Source: Siniperca chuatsi (Eukaryota; Chordata; Actinopteri; Centrarchiformes; Sinipercidae). From it: a stretch of 64,000 nucleotides of DNA. The DNA is taken from the NCBI RefSeq assembly GCF_020085105.1, contig NC_058051.1:586001-650000 (forward strand), read 5' to 3'. Positions within the stretch are counted from its first letter, which is position 1. Each line of letters starts with the position of its first letter. A model generated the notes under the pieces. It did not search any database. It saw only the letters and a list, made by a program, of their open reading frames with translations, and had not been told where the DNA came from. Below, one piece after another: positions 11,485 to 24,213 of this stretch. The position numbers were made by a program, and so were the translations under genes.

Positions 11485-12791
11485 TTAGAGGGAGGAGTTA
11501 AATAGTTTGATGGCCACAGGCAGGAATGACTTCCTGTGGCGCTCTGTGGTGCTCTTTGGTGGGATGAGTCTTCCGCTGAAGGTGCTCCTTTGTTTAGCCA
11601 GCACGTCATGGAGCGGGTGGGAGACACTGTCCAAGCTGGCGTGTAGTTTGGCCAGCATCCTCCTCTCTGACACCACCGCCAGAGAGTCCAGCTCCACCCC
11701 CACAATGTTACTGGCCTTACAGATCAGTTTGTTCAGTCTGTTTGCGTCCGCTACCTTTAACCTGCTGCCCCAGCATGCAACAGCATACAGGATAGCACTG
11801 GCCACCACAGACTCATAGAACATCTTCAGCATTGTCCGGCAGATGTTGAAGGACCTCAGCCTCCTCAGAAAATAGAGGCGGCTCTGGCCCTTCCTGTAAA
11901 CAGCCTGAGTGTTCTTGGTCCAGTCCAGTTTATTATCCAAGTGTACTCCCAGGTACTTGTAGTCCTCCACAATGTCCACACTGACCCCTGGATGGAAACC
12001 GGGGTCACTGGTGCCTTGGCCCTCCGTAGATCCACAATCAGCTCCTTTGACTTTGTCGCATTGAGCTGCAGATGGTTCTGCTCGCACCATGAAACAAAGT
12101 TACCCACCACAGCCCTGTACTCCGTCTCATCACCACCGCTGACACATCCCACCACAGCAGAGTCATCAGAAAACTTCTGAAGGTGGCAGGACTCTGTGTG
12201 GTAGCTGAAGTCTGTGGTGTAGATGGTGAAGAGGAAGGGAGAGAGGACAGTCCCCTGAGGGGCCCCAGTGTTGCTGACCACGCTGTCCGACACACAGTGC
12301 TGCAGCCGCACATGCTGTGGTCTGCCAGTCAGGTAGTCCACAATCCAGGACACAAGGGGGGCGTCCACCTGCATCGCTGCCAGCTTCTCTCCCAGCAGGG
12401 CAGGCCGGATGGTGTTAAAAGCACTGGAGAAGTCAAAAAACATGATCCTCACCGTGCTTGCCGGCCTGTCCAGGTGGGTGTGGATGCGGTTAAGCAGGTA
12501 GATGATGGCGTCCTCAACTCCCAGTCGGGGCTGGTAGGCGAACTGAAGGGGATCCAGGAGGGGTCTGACCATGGGCCGCAGCTGTACCAGCACTAGTCTC
12601 TCCAGGGTCTTCATTATGTGGGAGGTCAGTGCCACCGGTCTGTAGTCCTTGGAGCCACTGGGACGTGGCGTCTTCGGCACAGGAACGAGGCAAGATGTCT
12701 TCCACAGAATGGGGACCCTTTGAAGACTCAGGCTCAGGTTAAAGACGTGTTGAAGGACTCCACAAAGCTGGGGGGCACAGGCTTTTAGCAC
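11485..12791 (-). pseudogene. Reverse transcriptase remnant of the LINE
   Basis: The minus-strand frame from 12,791 shows reverse transcriptase landmarks in order: YRPVALTSHIMKTLERLVL, DFSSAFNTI (motif A, first catalytic Asp), NTGAPQGTVLSPFLF (motif B) and FSDDSAVVG (motif C, with FSDD in place of the common YADD). Near 12,000-12,040 the frame is lost, and the thumb and C-terminal part (DYKYLGVHLDN, then ILYAVACWGS) continues in another frame to the stop at 11,485. At least one frameshift in this part, plus breaks upstream, make the copy non-functional. Confidence 0.9.
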
Positions 12792-12985
12792 CCGGGGCTC
12801 ACGCCATCGGGGCCTGCAGCCTTGTTCGAGTGGAGCCTCATCAGCTGTCCTCTCACCTGGTCAGCAGTCAGGCACACAGCAGAAGTTACAGGTGGGGAGG
12901 GGTCGTCGGTCTGGAGAGGGCCGTTAGCCTGATGGGGAGGGGGAGCAGAGTACTCAGAGGAGCTTGAGGGCCGACAGCAGCTGAG

Positions 12986-13658
12986 TTAGAGGGGATGACC
13001 AGGAGCCGGTGTGTCGAATCTGTTAAAGAACAGATTCAGTTCGTTGGCCCTGTCCAAGCTGCCTTCAACTCCTCTGCTGCCAGTCGGTCTGAAGCCAGTG
13101 ATGGTCTTCATGCCGCTCCAGACCTCCCTCATATTGTTCTGCTGGAGTTTCCGCTCCAGCTTCCTCCTGTACTTCTCTTTGGCCTCCCTGATTTTCACCT
13201 TCAGGTCGGCCTGGATTGCCCTCACCTCCTCCCTATTACCATCAGTAAGGCCCTCCTCTTGGCATTTAGAATGTCCTTGATGTCTTTTGTTACCCACGGT
13301 TTGTTATTTGGGTAACAATGGACCGTCTTAGTTGGGACATTGCAGTCCACACAGAAGTTAATGTAGCCAGTGATGCACTCAGTGAGCCCGTCAATGTCCT
13401 CTCCATGAGGCTCACAGAGTGCATCCCAATTTGTCACTTGAAACATTCCTGCAGTGTCTCATAGGCCTCCCCTGACCATCTCCTCACTGTCCTTGTGGTC
13501 ACAGGCTGCCTTTTAACCAGAGGCACATAGCAGGGTTTAAGATGAACCAGGTTGTGGTCTGACCTACCCAGAGGGGGGAGGGGGGAAGAGCTGTATGCGT
13601 CCTTAACGTTGGCATACAGCAGGTCCAGTGTCCTCTCCTCCCTAGTAGGACAGCTCAC
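12986..13658 (-). pseudogene. Endonuclease end and linker remnant of the LINE
   Basis: Three overlapping minus-strand frames carry continuous LINE ORF2 sequence: LDLLYANVKDAY and RSDHNLVHL (the C-terminal SDH motif of APE-type endonucleases) at about 13,540-13,640, then NNKPWVTKDIKDILNAKRRA, then a Lys/Arg/Glu-rich linker with REVWSGMKTITGF. Frame changes near 13,440 and 13,260 show decay. The endonuclease N-terminus is missing because the copy is 5' truncated. Confidence 0.85.
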
Positions 13659-13708
13659 ATACTGGGTGAAATTAGTCAGTGTTGTTGAAACACTGACATG
13701 GTTGAAGT

Positions 13709-16700
13709 CAGATGTGACGCTGATGACAGATGTGACGCTGATGACAGATGTGATGCTGATGACAGATGTGACGCTGATGACAGATGTGATGCTGATGACA
13801 GATGTGATGCTGATGACAGATGTGACGCTGTCAGACAGATGTGATGCTGATGACAGATGTGATGCTGATGACAGATGTGATGCTGATGACAGATGTGACG
13901 CTGTCAGACAGATGTGATGCTGATGACAGATGTGATGCTGATGACAGATGTGATGCTGATGACAGATGTGACGCTGTCAGACAGATGTGATGCTGATGAC
14001 AGATGTGATGCTGATGACAGATGTGGCGCTGATGACAGATGTGGCGCTGATGACAGATGTGGCGCTGATGACAGATGTGGCGCTGATGACAGATGTGATG
14101 CTGGCGACAGATGTGATGCTGATGACAGATGTGATGCTGATGACAGATGTGACGCTGTCAGACAGATGTGATGCTGATGACAGATGTGATGCTGATGACA
14201 GATGTGATGCTGATGACAGATGTGATGCTGTCAGACAGATGTGATGCTGATGACAGACGTGATGCTGATGACAGATGTGGCGCTGTCAGACAGATGTGGC
14301 GCTGATGACAGATGTGACGCTGATGACAGATGTGATGCTGATGACAGATGTGGCGCTGATGACAGATGTGACGCTGATGACAGATGTGATGCTGATGACA
14401 GGCGTGATGCTGATGACAGATGTGATGCTGATGACAGGCGTGATGCTGATGACAGATGTGATGCTGATGACAGATGTGATGCTGATGACAGATGTGGCGC
14501 TGATGACAGGCGTGATGCTGATGACAGATGTGACGCTGTCAGACAGATGTGATGCTGATGACAGATGTGACGCTGATGACAGATGTGACGCTGTCAGACA
14601 GATGTGATGCTGATGACAGATGTGATGCTGATGACAGATGTGACGCTGATGACAGACGTGATGCTGATGACAGATGTGACGCTGTCAGACAGATGTGACG
14701 CTGATGACAGATGTGATGCTGATGACAGATGTGACGCTGATGACAGATGTGATGCTGATGACAGACGTGATGCTGATGACAGACGTGATGCTGATGACAG
14801 ATGTGACGCTGATGACAGATGTGACGCTGTCAGACAGATGTGACGCTGATGACAGATGTGACGCTGATGACAGATGTGATGCTGATGACAGATGTGATGC
14901 TGATGACAGATGTGACGCTGTCAGACAGATGTGATGCTGATGACAGATGTGATGCTGATGACAGATGTGATGCTGATGACAGATGTGACGCTGTCAGACA
15001 GATGTGATGCTGATGACAGATGTGATGCTGATGACAGATGTGATGCTGATGACAGATGTGACGCTGTCAGACAGATGTGATGCTGATGACAGATGTGATG
15101 CTGATGACAGATGTGATGCTGATGACAGATGTGACGCTGATGACAGATGTGACGCTGATGACAGATGTGACGCTGATGACAGATGTGATGCTGACGACAG
15201 ATGTGATGCTGATGACAGATGTGATGCTGATGACAGATGTGACGCTGTCAGACAGATGTGATGCTGATGACAGATGTGATGCTGATGACAGATGTGATGC
15301 TGATGACAGATGTGATGCTGTCAGACAGATGTGATGCTGATGACAGACGTGATGCTGATGACAGATGTGACGCTGTCAGACAGATGTGACGCTGATGACA
15401 GATGTGACGCTGATGACAGATGTGATGCTGATGACAGATGTGACGCTGATGACAGATGTGACGCTGATGACAGATGTGATGCTGATGACAGACGTGATGC
15501 TGATGACAGATGTGATGCTGATGACAGACGTGATGCTGATGACAGATGTGATGCTGATGACAGATGTGATGCTGATGACAGATGTGACGCTGATGACAGA
15601 CGTGATGCTGATGACAGATGTGACGCTGTCAGACAGATGTGATGCTGATGACAGATGTGACGCTGATGACAGATGTGACGCTGTCAGACAGATGTGATGC
15701 TGATGACAGATGTGATGCTGATGACAGATGTGGCGCTGATGACAGGCGTGATGCTGATGACAGATGTGACGCTGTCAGACAGATGTGGCGCTGATGACAG
15801 ATGTGATGCTGATGACAGATGTGGCGCTGATGACAGATGTGATGCTGATGACAGGCGTGATGCTGATGACAGGCGTGATGCTGATGACAGATGTGGCGCT
15901 GATGACAGATGTGGCGCTGTCAGACAGATGTGGCGCTGATGACAGATGTGGCGCTGATGACAGATGTGGCGCTGATGACAGGCGTGGCGCTGATGACAGG
16001 CGTGGCGCTGATGACAGGCGTGGCGCTGATGACAGACGTGATGCTGATGACAGATGTGGCGCTGATGACAGATGTGGCGCTGATGACAGATGTGGCGCTG
16101 ATGACAGATGTGGCGCTGATGACAGGCGTGATGCTGATGACAGGCGTGATGCTGATGACAGGCGTGGCGCTGATGACAGGCGTGGCGCTGATGACAGACG
16201 TGGCGCTGATGACAGATGTGGCGCTGATGACAGATGTGACGCTGATGACAGATGTGATGCTGATGACAGATGTGGCGCTGATGACAGATGTGACGCTGAT
16301 GACAGATGTGATGCTGTCAGACAGATGTGACGCTGATGACAGATGTGATGCTGATGACAGATGTGGCGCTGATGACAGATGTGGCGCTGATGACAGATGT
16401 GATGCTGTCAGACAGATGTGACGCTGATGACAGATGTGGCGCTGATGACAGATGTGATGCTGATGACAGATGTGGCGCTGATGACAGATGTGGCGCTGAT
16501 GACAGATGTGATGCTGATGACAGATGTGGCGCTGTCAGACAGATGTGGCGCTGTCAGACAGATGTGGCGCTGATGACAGATGTGACGCTGATGACAGATG
16601 TGATGCTGATGACAGATGTGATGCTGATGACAGATGTGATGCTGTCAGACAGATGTGACGCTGTCAGACAGATGTGATGCTGATGACAGATGTGATGCTG

Positions 16701-19700
16701 ATGACAGATGTGACGCTGGCGACAGATGTGATGCTGATGACAGATGTGGCGCTGTCAGACAGATGTGACGCTGTCAGACAGATGTGATGCTGATGACAGA
16801 TGTGACGCTGTCAGACAGATGTGATGCTGATGACAGATGTGACGCTGATGACAGATGTGACGCTGATGACAGACGTGATGCTGATGACAGACGTGACGCT
16901 GATGACAGACGTGACGCTGATGACAGACGTGACGCTGATGACAGATGTGACGCTGATGACAGATGTGACGCTGATGACAGATGTGATGCTGATGACAGAT
17001 GTGACGCTGATGACAGATGTGACGCTGATGACAGATGTGATGCTGTCAGACAGATGTGACGCTGATGACAGATGTGATGCTGATGACAGATGTGACGCTG
17101 ATGACAGATGTGACGCTGATGACAGATGTGACGCTGATGACAGATGTGATGCTGTCAGACAGATGTGACGCTGATGACAGATGTGACGCTGATGACAGAT
17201 GTGATGCTGATGACAGATGTGACGCTGATGACAGATGTGACGCTGATGACAGATGTGATGCTGATGACAGATGTGACGCTGTCAGACAGATGTGACGCTG
17301 TCAGACAGATGTGACGCTGATGACAGATGTGACGCTGATGACAGATGTGATGCTGATGACAGATGTGATGCTGATGACAGATGTGATGCTGTCAGACAGA
17401 TGTGACGCTGTCAGACAGATGTGATGCTGATGACAGATGTGATGCTGATGACAGATGTGACGCTGACGACAGATGTGATGCTGATGACAGATGTGACGCT
17501 GTCAGACAGATGTGACGCTGTCAGACAGATGTGATGCTGATGACAGATGTGACGCTGTCAGACAGATGTGATGCTGATGACAGATGTGACGCTGATGACA
17601 GATGTGACGCTGATGACAGACGTGATGCTGATGACAGATGTGACGCTGTCAGACAGATGTGACGCTGATGACAGATGTGACGCTGATGACAGATGTGATG
17701 CTGATGACAGATGTGACGCTGATGACAGATGTGATGCTGATGACAGACGTGATGCTGATGACAGACGTGATGCTGATGACAGATGTGACGCTGTCAGACA
17801 GATGTGACGCTGATGACAGACGTGACGCTGATGACAGATGTGACGCTGATGACAGATGTGACGCTGTCAGACAGATGTGACGCTGATGACAGATGTGACG
17901 CTGATGACAGATGTGACGCTGATGACAGACGTGACGCTGATGACAGATGTGATGCTGATGACAGACGTGATGCTGATGACAGACGTGACGCTGATGACAG
18001 ACGTGACGCTGATGACAGACGTGATGCTGATGACAGATGTGACGCTGATGACAGATGTGACGCTGATGACAGATGTGATGCTGATGACAGATGTGATGCT
18101 GATGACAGATGTGACGCTGATGACAGATGTGACGCTGATGACAGATGTGATGCTGTCAGACAGATGTGACGCTGATGACAGATGTGATGCTGATGACAGA
18201 TGTGATGCTGATGACAGATGTGACGCTGATGACAGATGTGACGCTGATGACAGATGTGACGCTGATGACAGATGTGATGCTGTCAGACAGATGTGACGCT
18301 GATGACAGATGTGACGCTGATGACAGATGTGATGCTGATGACAGATGTGACGCTGATGACAGATGTGACGCTGATGACAGATGTGATGCTGATGACAGAT
18401 GTGACGCTGTCAGACAGATGTGACGCTGTCAGACAGATGTGACGCTGATGACAGATGTGATGCTGATGACAGATGTGATGCTGATGACAGATGTGATGCT
18501 GATGACAGATGTGACGCTGTCAGACAGATGTGACGCTGTCAGACAGATGTGATGCTGATGACAGATGTGATGCTGATGACAGATGTGACGCTGACGACAG
18601 ATGTGATGCTGATGACAGATGTGACGCTGTCAGACAGATGTGACGCTGTCAGACAGATGTGATGCTGATGACAGATGTGATGCTGATGACAGACGTGATG
18701 CTGATGACAGACGTGATGCTGATGACAGACGTGATGCTGATGACAGACGTGATGCTGATGACAGACGTGACGCTGATGACAGATGTGACGCTGATGACAG
18801 ATGTGACGCTGATGACAGATGTGACGCTGATGACAGATGTGATGCTGATGACAGATGTGACGCTGATGACAGATGTGACGCTGATGACAGATGTGACGCT
18901 GATGACAGACGTGACGCTGATGACAGACGTGATGCTGATGACAGATGTGACGCTGATGACAGATGTGACGCTGATGACAGATGTGACGCTGATGACAGAT
19001 GTGACGCTGATGACAGATGTGATGCTGATGACAGACGTGATGCTGATGACAGATGTGACGCTGATGACAGATGTGATGCTGATGACAGATGTGATGCTGA
19101 TGACAGACGTGATGCTGATGACAGATGTGATGCTGATGACAGACGTGACGCTGATGACAGACGTGATGCTGATGACAGATGTGACGCTGATGACAGATGT
19201 GACGCTGATGACAGACGTGATGCTGATGACAGACGTGACGCTGTCAGACAGATGTGACGCTGATGACAGATGTGACGCTGATGACAGATGTGACGCTGAT
19301 GACAGATGTGACGCTGATGACAGATGTGATGCTGATGACAGATGTGACGCTGGCGACAGATGTGACGCTGACGACAGATGTGACGCTGGCGACAGATGTG
19401 ACGCTGATGACAGATGTGATGCTGATGACAGATGTGACGCTGATGACAGATGTGATGCTGATGACAGATGTGATGCTGTCAGACAGATGTGACGCTGATG
19501 ACAGATGTGACGCTGATGACAGATGTGATGCTGACGACAGATGTGATGCTGACGACAGATGTGATGCTGACGACAGATGTGATGCTGATGACAGATGTGA
19601 CGCTGATGACAGATGTGACGCTGTCAGACAGATGTGACGCTGATGACAGATGTGACGCTGATGACAGAGGTGACGCTGATGACAGACGTGATGCTGATGA

Positions 19701-21929
19701 CAGACGTGATGCTGATGACAGATGTGATGCTGTCAGACAGATGTGACGCTGATGACAGATGTGACGCTGATGACAGACGTGACGCTGATGACAGACGTGA
19801 TGCTGATGACAGATGTGATGCTGTCAGACAGATGTGACGCTGATGACAGACGTGATGCTGATGACAGATGTGACGCTGATGACAGATGTGACGCTGATGA
19901 CAGATGTGACGCTGATGACAGATGTGATGCTGATGACAGATGTGACGCTGTCAGACAGACGTGACGCTGATGACAGACGTGATGCTGATGACAGATGTGA
20001 CGCTGATGACAGATGTGACGCTGATGACAGATGTGACGCTGATGACAGATGTGATGCTGATGACAGATGTGACGCTGTCAGACAGATGTGATGCTGTCAG
20101 ACAGATGTGATGCTGATGACAGATGTGATGCTGATGACAGATGTGATGCTGTCAGACAGATGTGATGCTGTCAGACAGATGTGACGCTGATGACAGATGT
20201 GACGCTGTCAGACAGGCGTGGCGCTGATGACAGATGTGATGCTGATGACAGATGTGATGCTGATGACAGACGTGATGCTGATGACAGATGTGGACGCTGT
20301 CAGACAGACGTGACGCTGATGACAGATGTGACGCTGATGACAGATGTGATGCTGATGACAGATGTGATGCTGATGACAGATGTGACGCTGATGACAGATG
20401 TGATGCTGGACGACAGATGTGATGCTGTCAGACAGGCGTGATGCTGATGACAGATGTGATGCTGTCAGACAGATGTGACGCTGATGACAGATGTGGCGCT
20501 GATGACACGTGGACGCTGATGGCGTGATGCTGATGACAGATGTGATGCTGTGACAGATGTGATGCTGATGACAGACGTGATGCTGATGACAGATGTGACG
20601 CTGATGACAGATGTGACGCTGATGACAGATGTGATGCTGATGACAGATGTGACGCTGATGACAGATGTGACGCTGATGACAGATGTGATGCTGACGACAG
20701 ATGTGATGCTGTGACAGATGTGATGCTGATGACAGATGTGACGCTGTCAGACAGATGTGATGCTGATGACAGATGTGATGCTGATGACAGATGTGACGCT
20801 GATGACAGATGTGACGCTGATGACAGATGTGACGCTGATGACAGATGTGATGCTGATGACAGATGTGACGCTGTCAGACAGATGTGATGCTGTCAGACAG
20901 ATGTGATGCTGATGACAGATGTGATGCTGATGACAGATGTGATGCTGTCAGACAGATGTGATGCTGTCAGACAGATGTGACGCTGATGACAGATGTGACG
21001 CTGTCAGACAGACGTGACGCTGATGACAGATGTGATGCTGATGACAGATGTGATGCTGATGACAGACGTGATGCTGATGACAGATGTGACGCTGTCAGAC
21101 AGACGTGACGCTGATGACAGATGTGACGCTGATGACAGATGTGATGCTGATGACAGATGTGATGCTGATGACAGATGTGACGCTGATGACAGATGTGATG
21201 CTGACGACAGATGTGATGCTGTCAGACAGACGTGATGCTGATGACAGATGTGATGCTGTCAGACAGACGTGATGCTGATGACAGACGTGATGCTGATGAC
21301 AGATGTGATGCTGATGACAGATGTGACGCTGATGACAGATGTGATGCTGACGACAGATGTGATGCTGTCAGACAGATGTGATGCTGATGACAGATGTGAT
21401 GCTGATGACAGATGTGACGCTGTCAGACAGATGTGATGCTGTCAGACAGATGTGACGCTGATGACAGATGTGACGCTGTCAGACAGATGTGATGCTGTCA
21501 GACAGATGTGACGCTGATGACAGATGTGATGCTGTCAGACAGACGTGATGCTGATGACAGACGTGATGCTGATGACAGATGTGATGCTGTCAGACAGACG
21601 TGATGCTGATGACAGATGTGATGCTGTCAGACAGATGTGACGCTGATGACAGATGTGACGCTGTCAGACAGATGTGATGCTGTCAGACAGATGTGACGCT
21701 GTCAGACAGATGTGACGCTGATGACAGATGTGATGCTGATGACAGATGTGATGCTGATGACAGACGTGATGCTGTCAGACAGACGTGATGCTGATGACAG
21801 ATGTGATGCTGATGACAGACGTGATGCTGATGACAGATGTGATGCTGATGACAGATGTGACGCTGTCAGACAGATGTGATGCTGTCAGACAGATGTGATG
21901 CTGTCAGACAGATGTGATGCTGATGACAG
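13709..21929. repeat. Giant 18/19-bp tandem array, right part
   Basis: Same 18-mer and 19-mer units as the left part, roughly 450 copies. The longest 19-mer-free run is about 18,659-19,240 (about 32 units). GTGGCG and CAGGCG variants cluster at 14,020-14,520 and 15,720-16,760. Blocks repeat at higher order: the pattern from 13,914 to about 14,843 recurs exactly 1,090 bp later. Toward the right end (20,240-20,720) units become irregular (GTGATGCTGTGACA 17-mers, GTGGACGCTG, GGCGTGATG), as expected of an ageing array edge. The array stops at a fish MITE fragment. Confidence 0.98.
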
Positions 21930-22046
21930 CTTGTGCAGTAAAAAGTGTAATATTTCCCTCTGACATGTAGAGGAGTAGAAATATAAAGTAGTGTGAAATG
22001 GAAATACTCAAGTAAAAACTGTACTTAAGTAGAGTTCAGTAATTGC
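21930..22046 (+). mobile_element. hAT-like MITE 3' fragment at the array edge
   Basis: Directly after the last array unit comes GCAGTAAAAAGTGTAATATT, then TTTCCCTCTGACATG, AGTGTGAAATGGAAATACTC and AAGTAGAGTTCAGTAA. It is the same repeat as 1137-1255 and lacks its 5' half. Confidence 0.65.
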
Positions 22047-24210
22047 AAACGTGTCTGCATTACGTTTTGACCAATATGTGGTTTTTAAAGTCAGACGTGG
22101 TCCACTGTGTGGCAGTCTCATAACCAACACTGGTGGAGCATGCATGACCATGACATGAGTTGAATTATTATTTATTCTGTTTCAGGCCAAAACATTGATA
22201 TCAGCATGAATCTCAAAACTCACAGTCGTTTGTTGGAACATTTCAGTTTGAGATGAAATGAGTGTGTTTTTGGATAACGTGCCGTTGCTCCATGCTGTTG
22301 CTCTGTTACACGAGGACAGGAAGTGACGGTATTTATCTGTTGTAAGTTTCCCTGTAGATCTCCACAGCTTCAGAAGGACGGAGCCGTGCTGGCCGACCTT
22401 TAGCCTCTTAACTGTCACTCAGATGAAGAATGTGTGGGCCGCTTTCGCACCGGTTCCCCTCCATTAGAGGCCTTAATTAGAACATGGACGCCTCATCGTC
22501 TGAACGATGCAGCGGCATGAACAGAGGTGAGGAACTCTGAAATGAGAGGCACACGTCCTGACGTCAGTACTGTATGTCAGACAGCACAGCAGTGTTTCCC
22601 AGAGGCTCGTCCTTCAGGAGGAACTCCCCACTTTGATAGAACTGTTACTCCTTCGACTAGAAATGATTGAACTGGCAGATTGTAGCATGTTCTTCCACCA
22701 CTGTAGAATACAGAGTAAACATGGTTAATGTGCCAATTGATCGGTACTTTGGTCCAGACTGAAATATCACAACAAATACTGTATGTGATGAAATTGATTT
22801 TCTGCATGTTCTGCATGTTCTGCAGAAGAGGGATTATAATGACTTCTGTGATCTCCTGACTTTTCATCTAGTGCCACCATTTTCCCAACTCTTTGGTTTA
22901 TGACCAAATACCTGCGAAACTAAACACATTCCCATCAGCCTCAGCTGTACTTTGTGTTTAGCTATAATTAGAAAATATTAGCATGCTAACACACTAAAAC
23001 AAGCAATTTCTCACAAGAAATGATTAAAATTTTAAAAAGAAAACATTAAACTTCTGGCAGAAAGAGCCACTACATCACACAACATTTAGCTCAAAGCACC
23101 ACTGTGCCAAGCACGACCTCACAGAGCTGCTAGCATGCAGCACAGGTCGTACTGGAGAACTGATTTGTTGTTGCATCAAGGGGAATTGCTGAAACACTGA
23201 GCTTTACTAGCTACTAACAGGCCAAACACATACTGAGTACTGATGGTTGCCGACGACCTAGAAAGGGCGCAAGGCTACCTGAACCCCGGTGGGCTCGACT
23301 CGTCTCCGTCACTGTTTCCTTGAGCTGGGTGGTGGGCCCCCGGCCTCTTCTGGCCCATCAACAAACCATGAACTGACTGCTCACAGCTCAGCGTTGGTTT
23401 CAGTTCACTAAGAATAATATACTGTATAAGCACAGATGGACAGTAAACCAAACACCTCAGGGATGAGGGTTATTATTCATTGTCCATCAGCGTGTCAACA
23501 AAGGAGATTCCAGCTACTCAGCAGCACGCCGACTGTCTTGTGTTTGTCTGACATGCCCTAATTAATAAAAGGTATTTTACTGCATCCTTTATCTGGGTTA
23601 CTGAGAGATATGAAGAGATTTATTATTGAGTCACATAACTTCATAATTTTGTGTCACTGATGTTTGATATGAGCGGAGCATCGTCTCGCCTCACGAGAAC
23701 ACTTCACCACGAGAGATGAGGATCATCATTTTATCCTAATGAAATATTGCTGCATGTCAGTATCGACTTAGTGTGTTTCTGTAAAATGATTGAATATGTC
23801 TTGTAATGTCAGTGTAACAGACTTGATGCGTGATGTGTATGTGAGTATAATATTTACCATCAGGATTCTATGATACGTTGTGAAAACGTCTTGCAGACCG
23901 ACTCGGCGTCAGTCGGACACATACAGTATAGTTTATGAAGCTGTTCATCTAGATGTATGATGTGTGTTTGCTGGATTTCTTTGTGTACTGAATGTAACGT
24001 GTCGATCGTAGCTCTTTCATTGGTGTCACAACATTAACCACAGGTGGAGCTTTCAGTCAAATTAAAGGGGCGCTCTGTTGATATCTTTTTGCAGGCCAAT
24101 CTCCTCCAAACATCAAAGGAAGAGAGCGAGACACTTGCATGAACTTAACTCTGGTACTTCACTGCTTCTTCTTCTCTCAGTCTCTTTTAGAAACGTGCAG
24201 TACAACATCC
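22047..24210. other. Intergenic stretch, no gene seen
   Basis: No splice-bounded conserved frame was recognised on either strand. Short frames present show no domain. A TAATTA-containing block near 22,440-22,500 could be regulatory, but that is a guess. Confidence 0.5.
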
Positions 24211-24213
24211 TGA

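Larger units (their letters stand above)
11055..13708 (-). mobile_element. 5'-truncated non-LTR retrotransposon (CR1/L2/Rex1-like) inside the array
   Basis: A 2.65-kb insertion on the minus strand splits the array. Its 3' end (low-coordinate side) has GATCAATAAAGTATTT followed by a short TCTGAT tandem tail, as in CR1/L2/Rex1-type LINEs. The remains encode the end of an endonuclease and a reverse transcriptase. The 5' end is truncated within the endonuclease region. The flanking array shares CAGAT at 11,050-11,054 and 13,709-13,713, either a short target duplication or microhomology. The clade is named from motif style; the exact family needs a library search. Confidence 0.93.

Noticed and set aside
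12183..12596. Plus-strand frame of 137 codons
   Set aside because: It is antisense to the LINE reverse transcriptase, which has the conserved motifs.
4509..21929. Dozens of open frames of 60-277 codons (MLMTDV and DADDRC repeats) as genes
   Set aside because: They follow from an 18-bp unit with no stop in two frames; starts and ends coincide with 19-mer frame shifts, there is no splice or promoter context, and unit variation is not codon-biased.
4509..21929. CRISPR-like array
   Set aside because: Units abut with no unique spacers and the DNA is clearly vertebrate.
4509..21929. Centromeric satellite
   Set aside because: It is only about 15 kb, has a very short unit and lies within a conserved gene neighbourhood.
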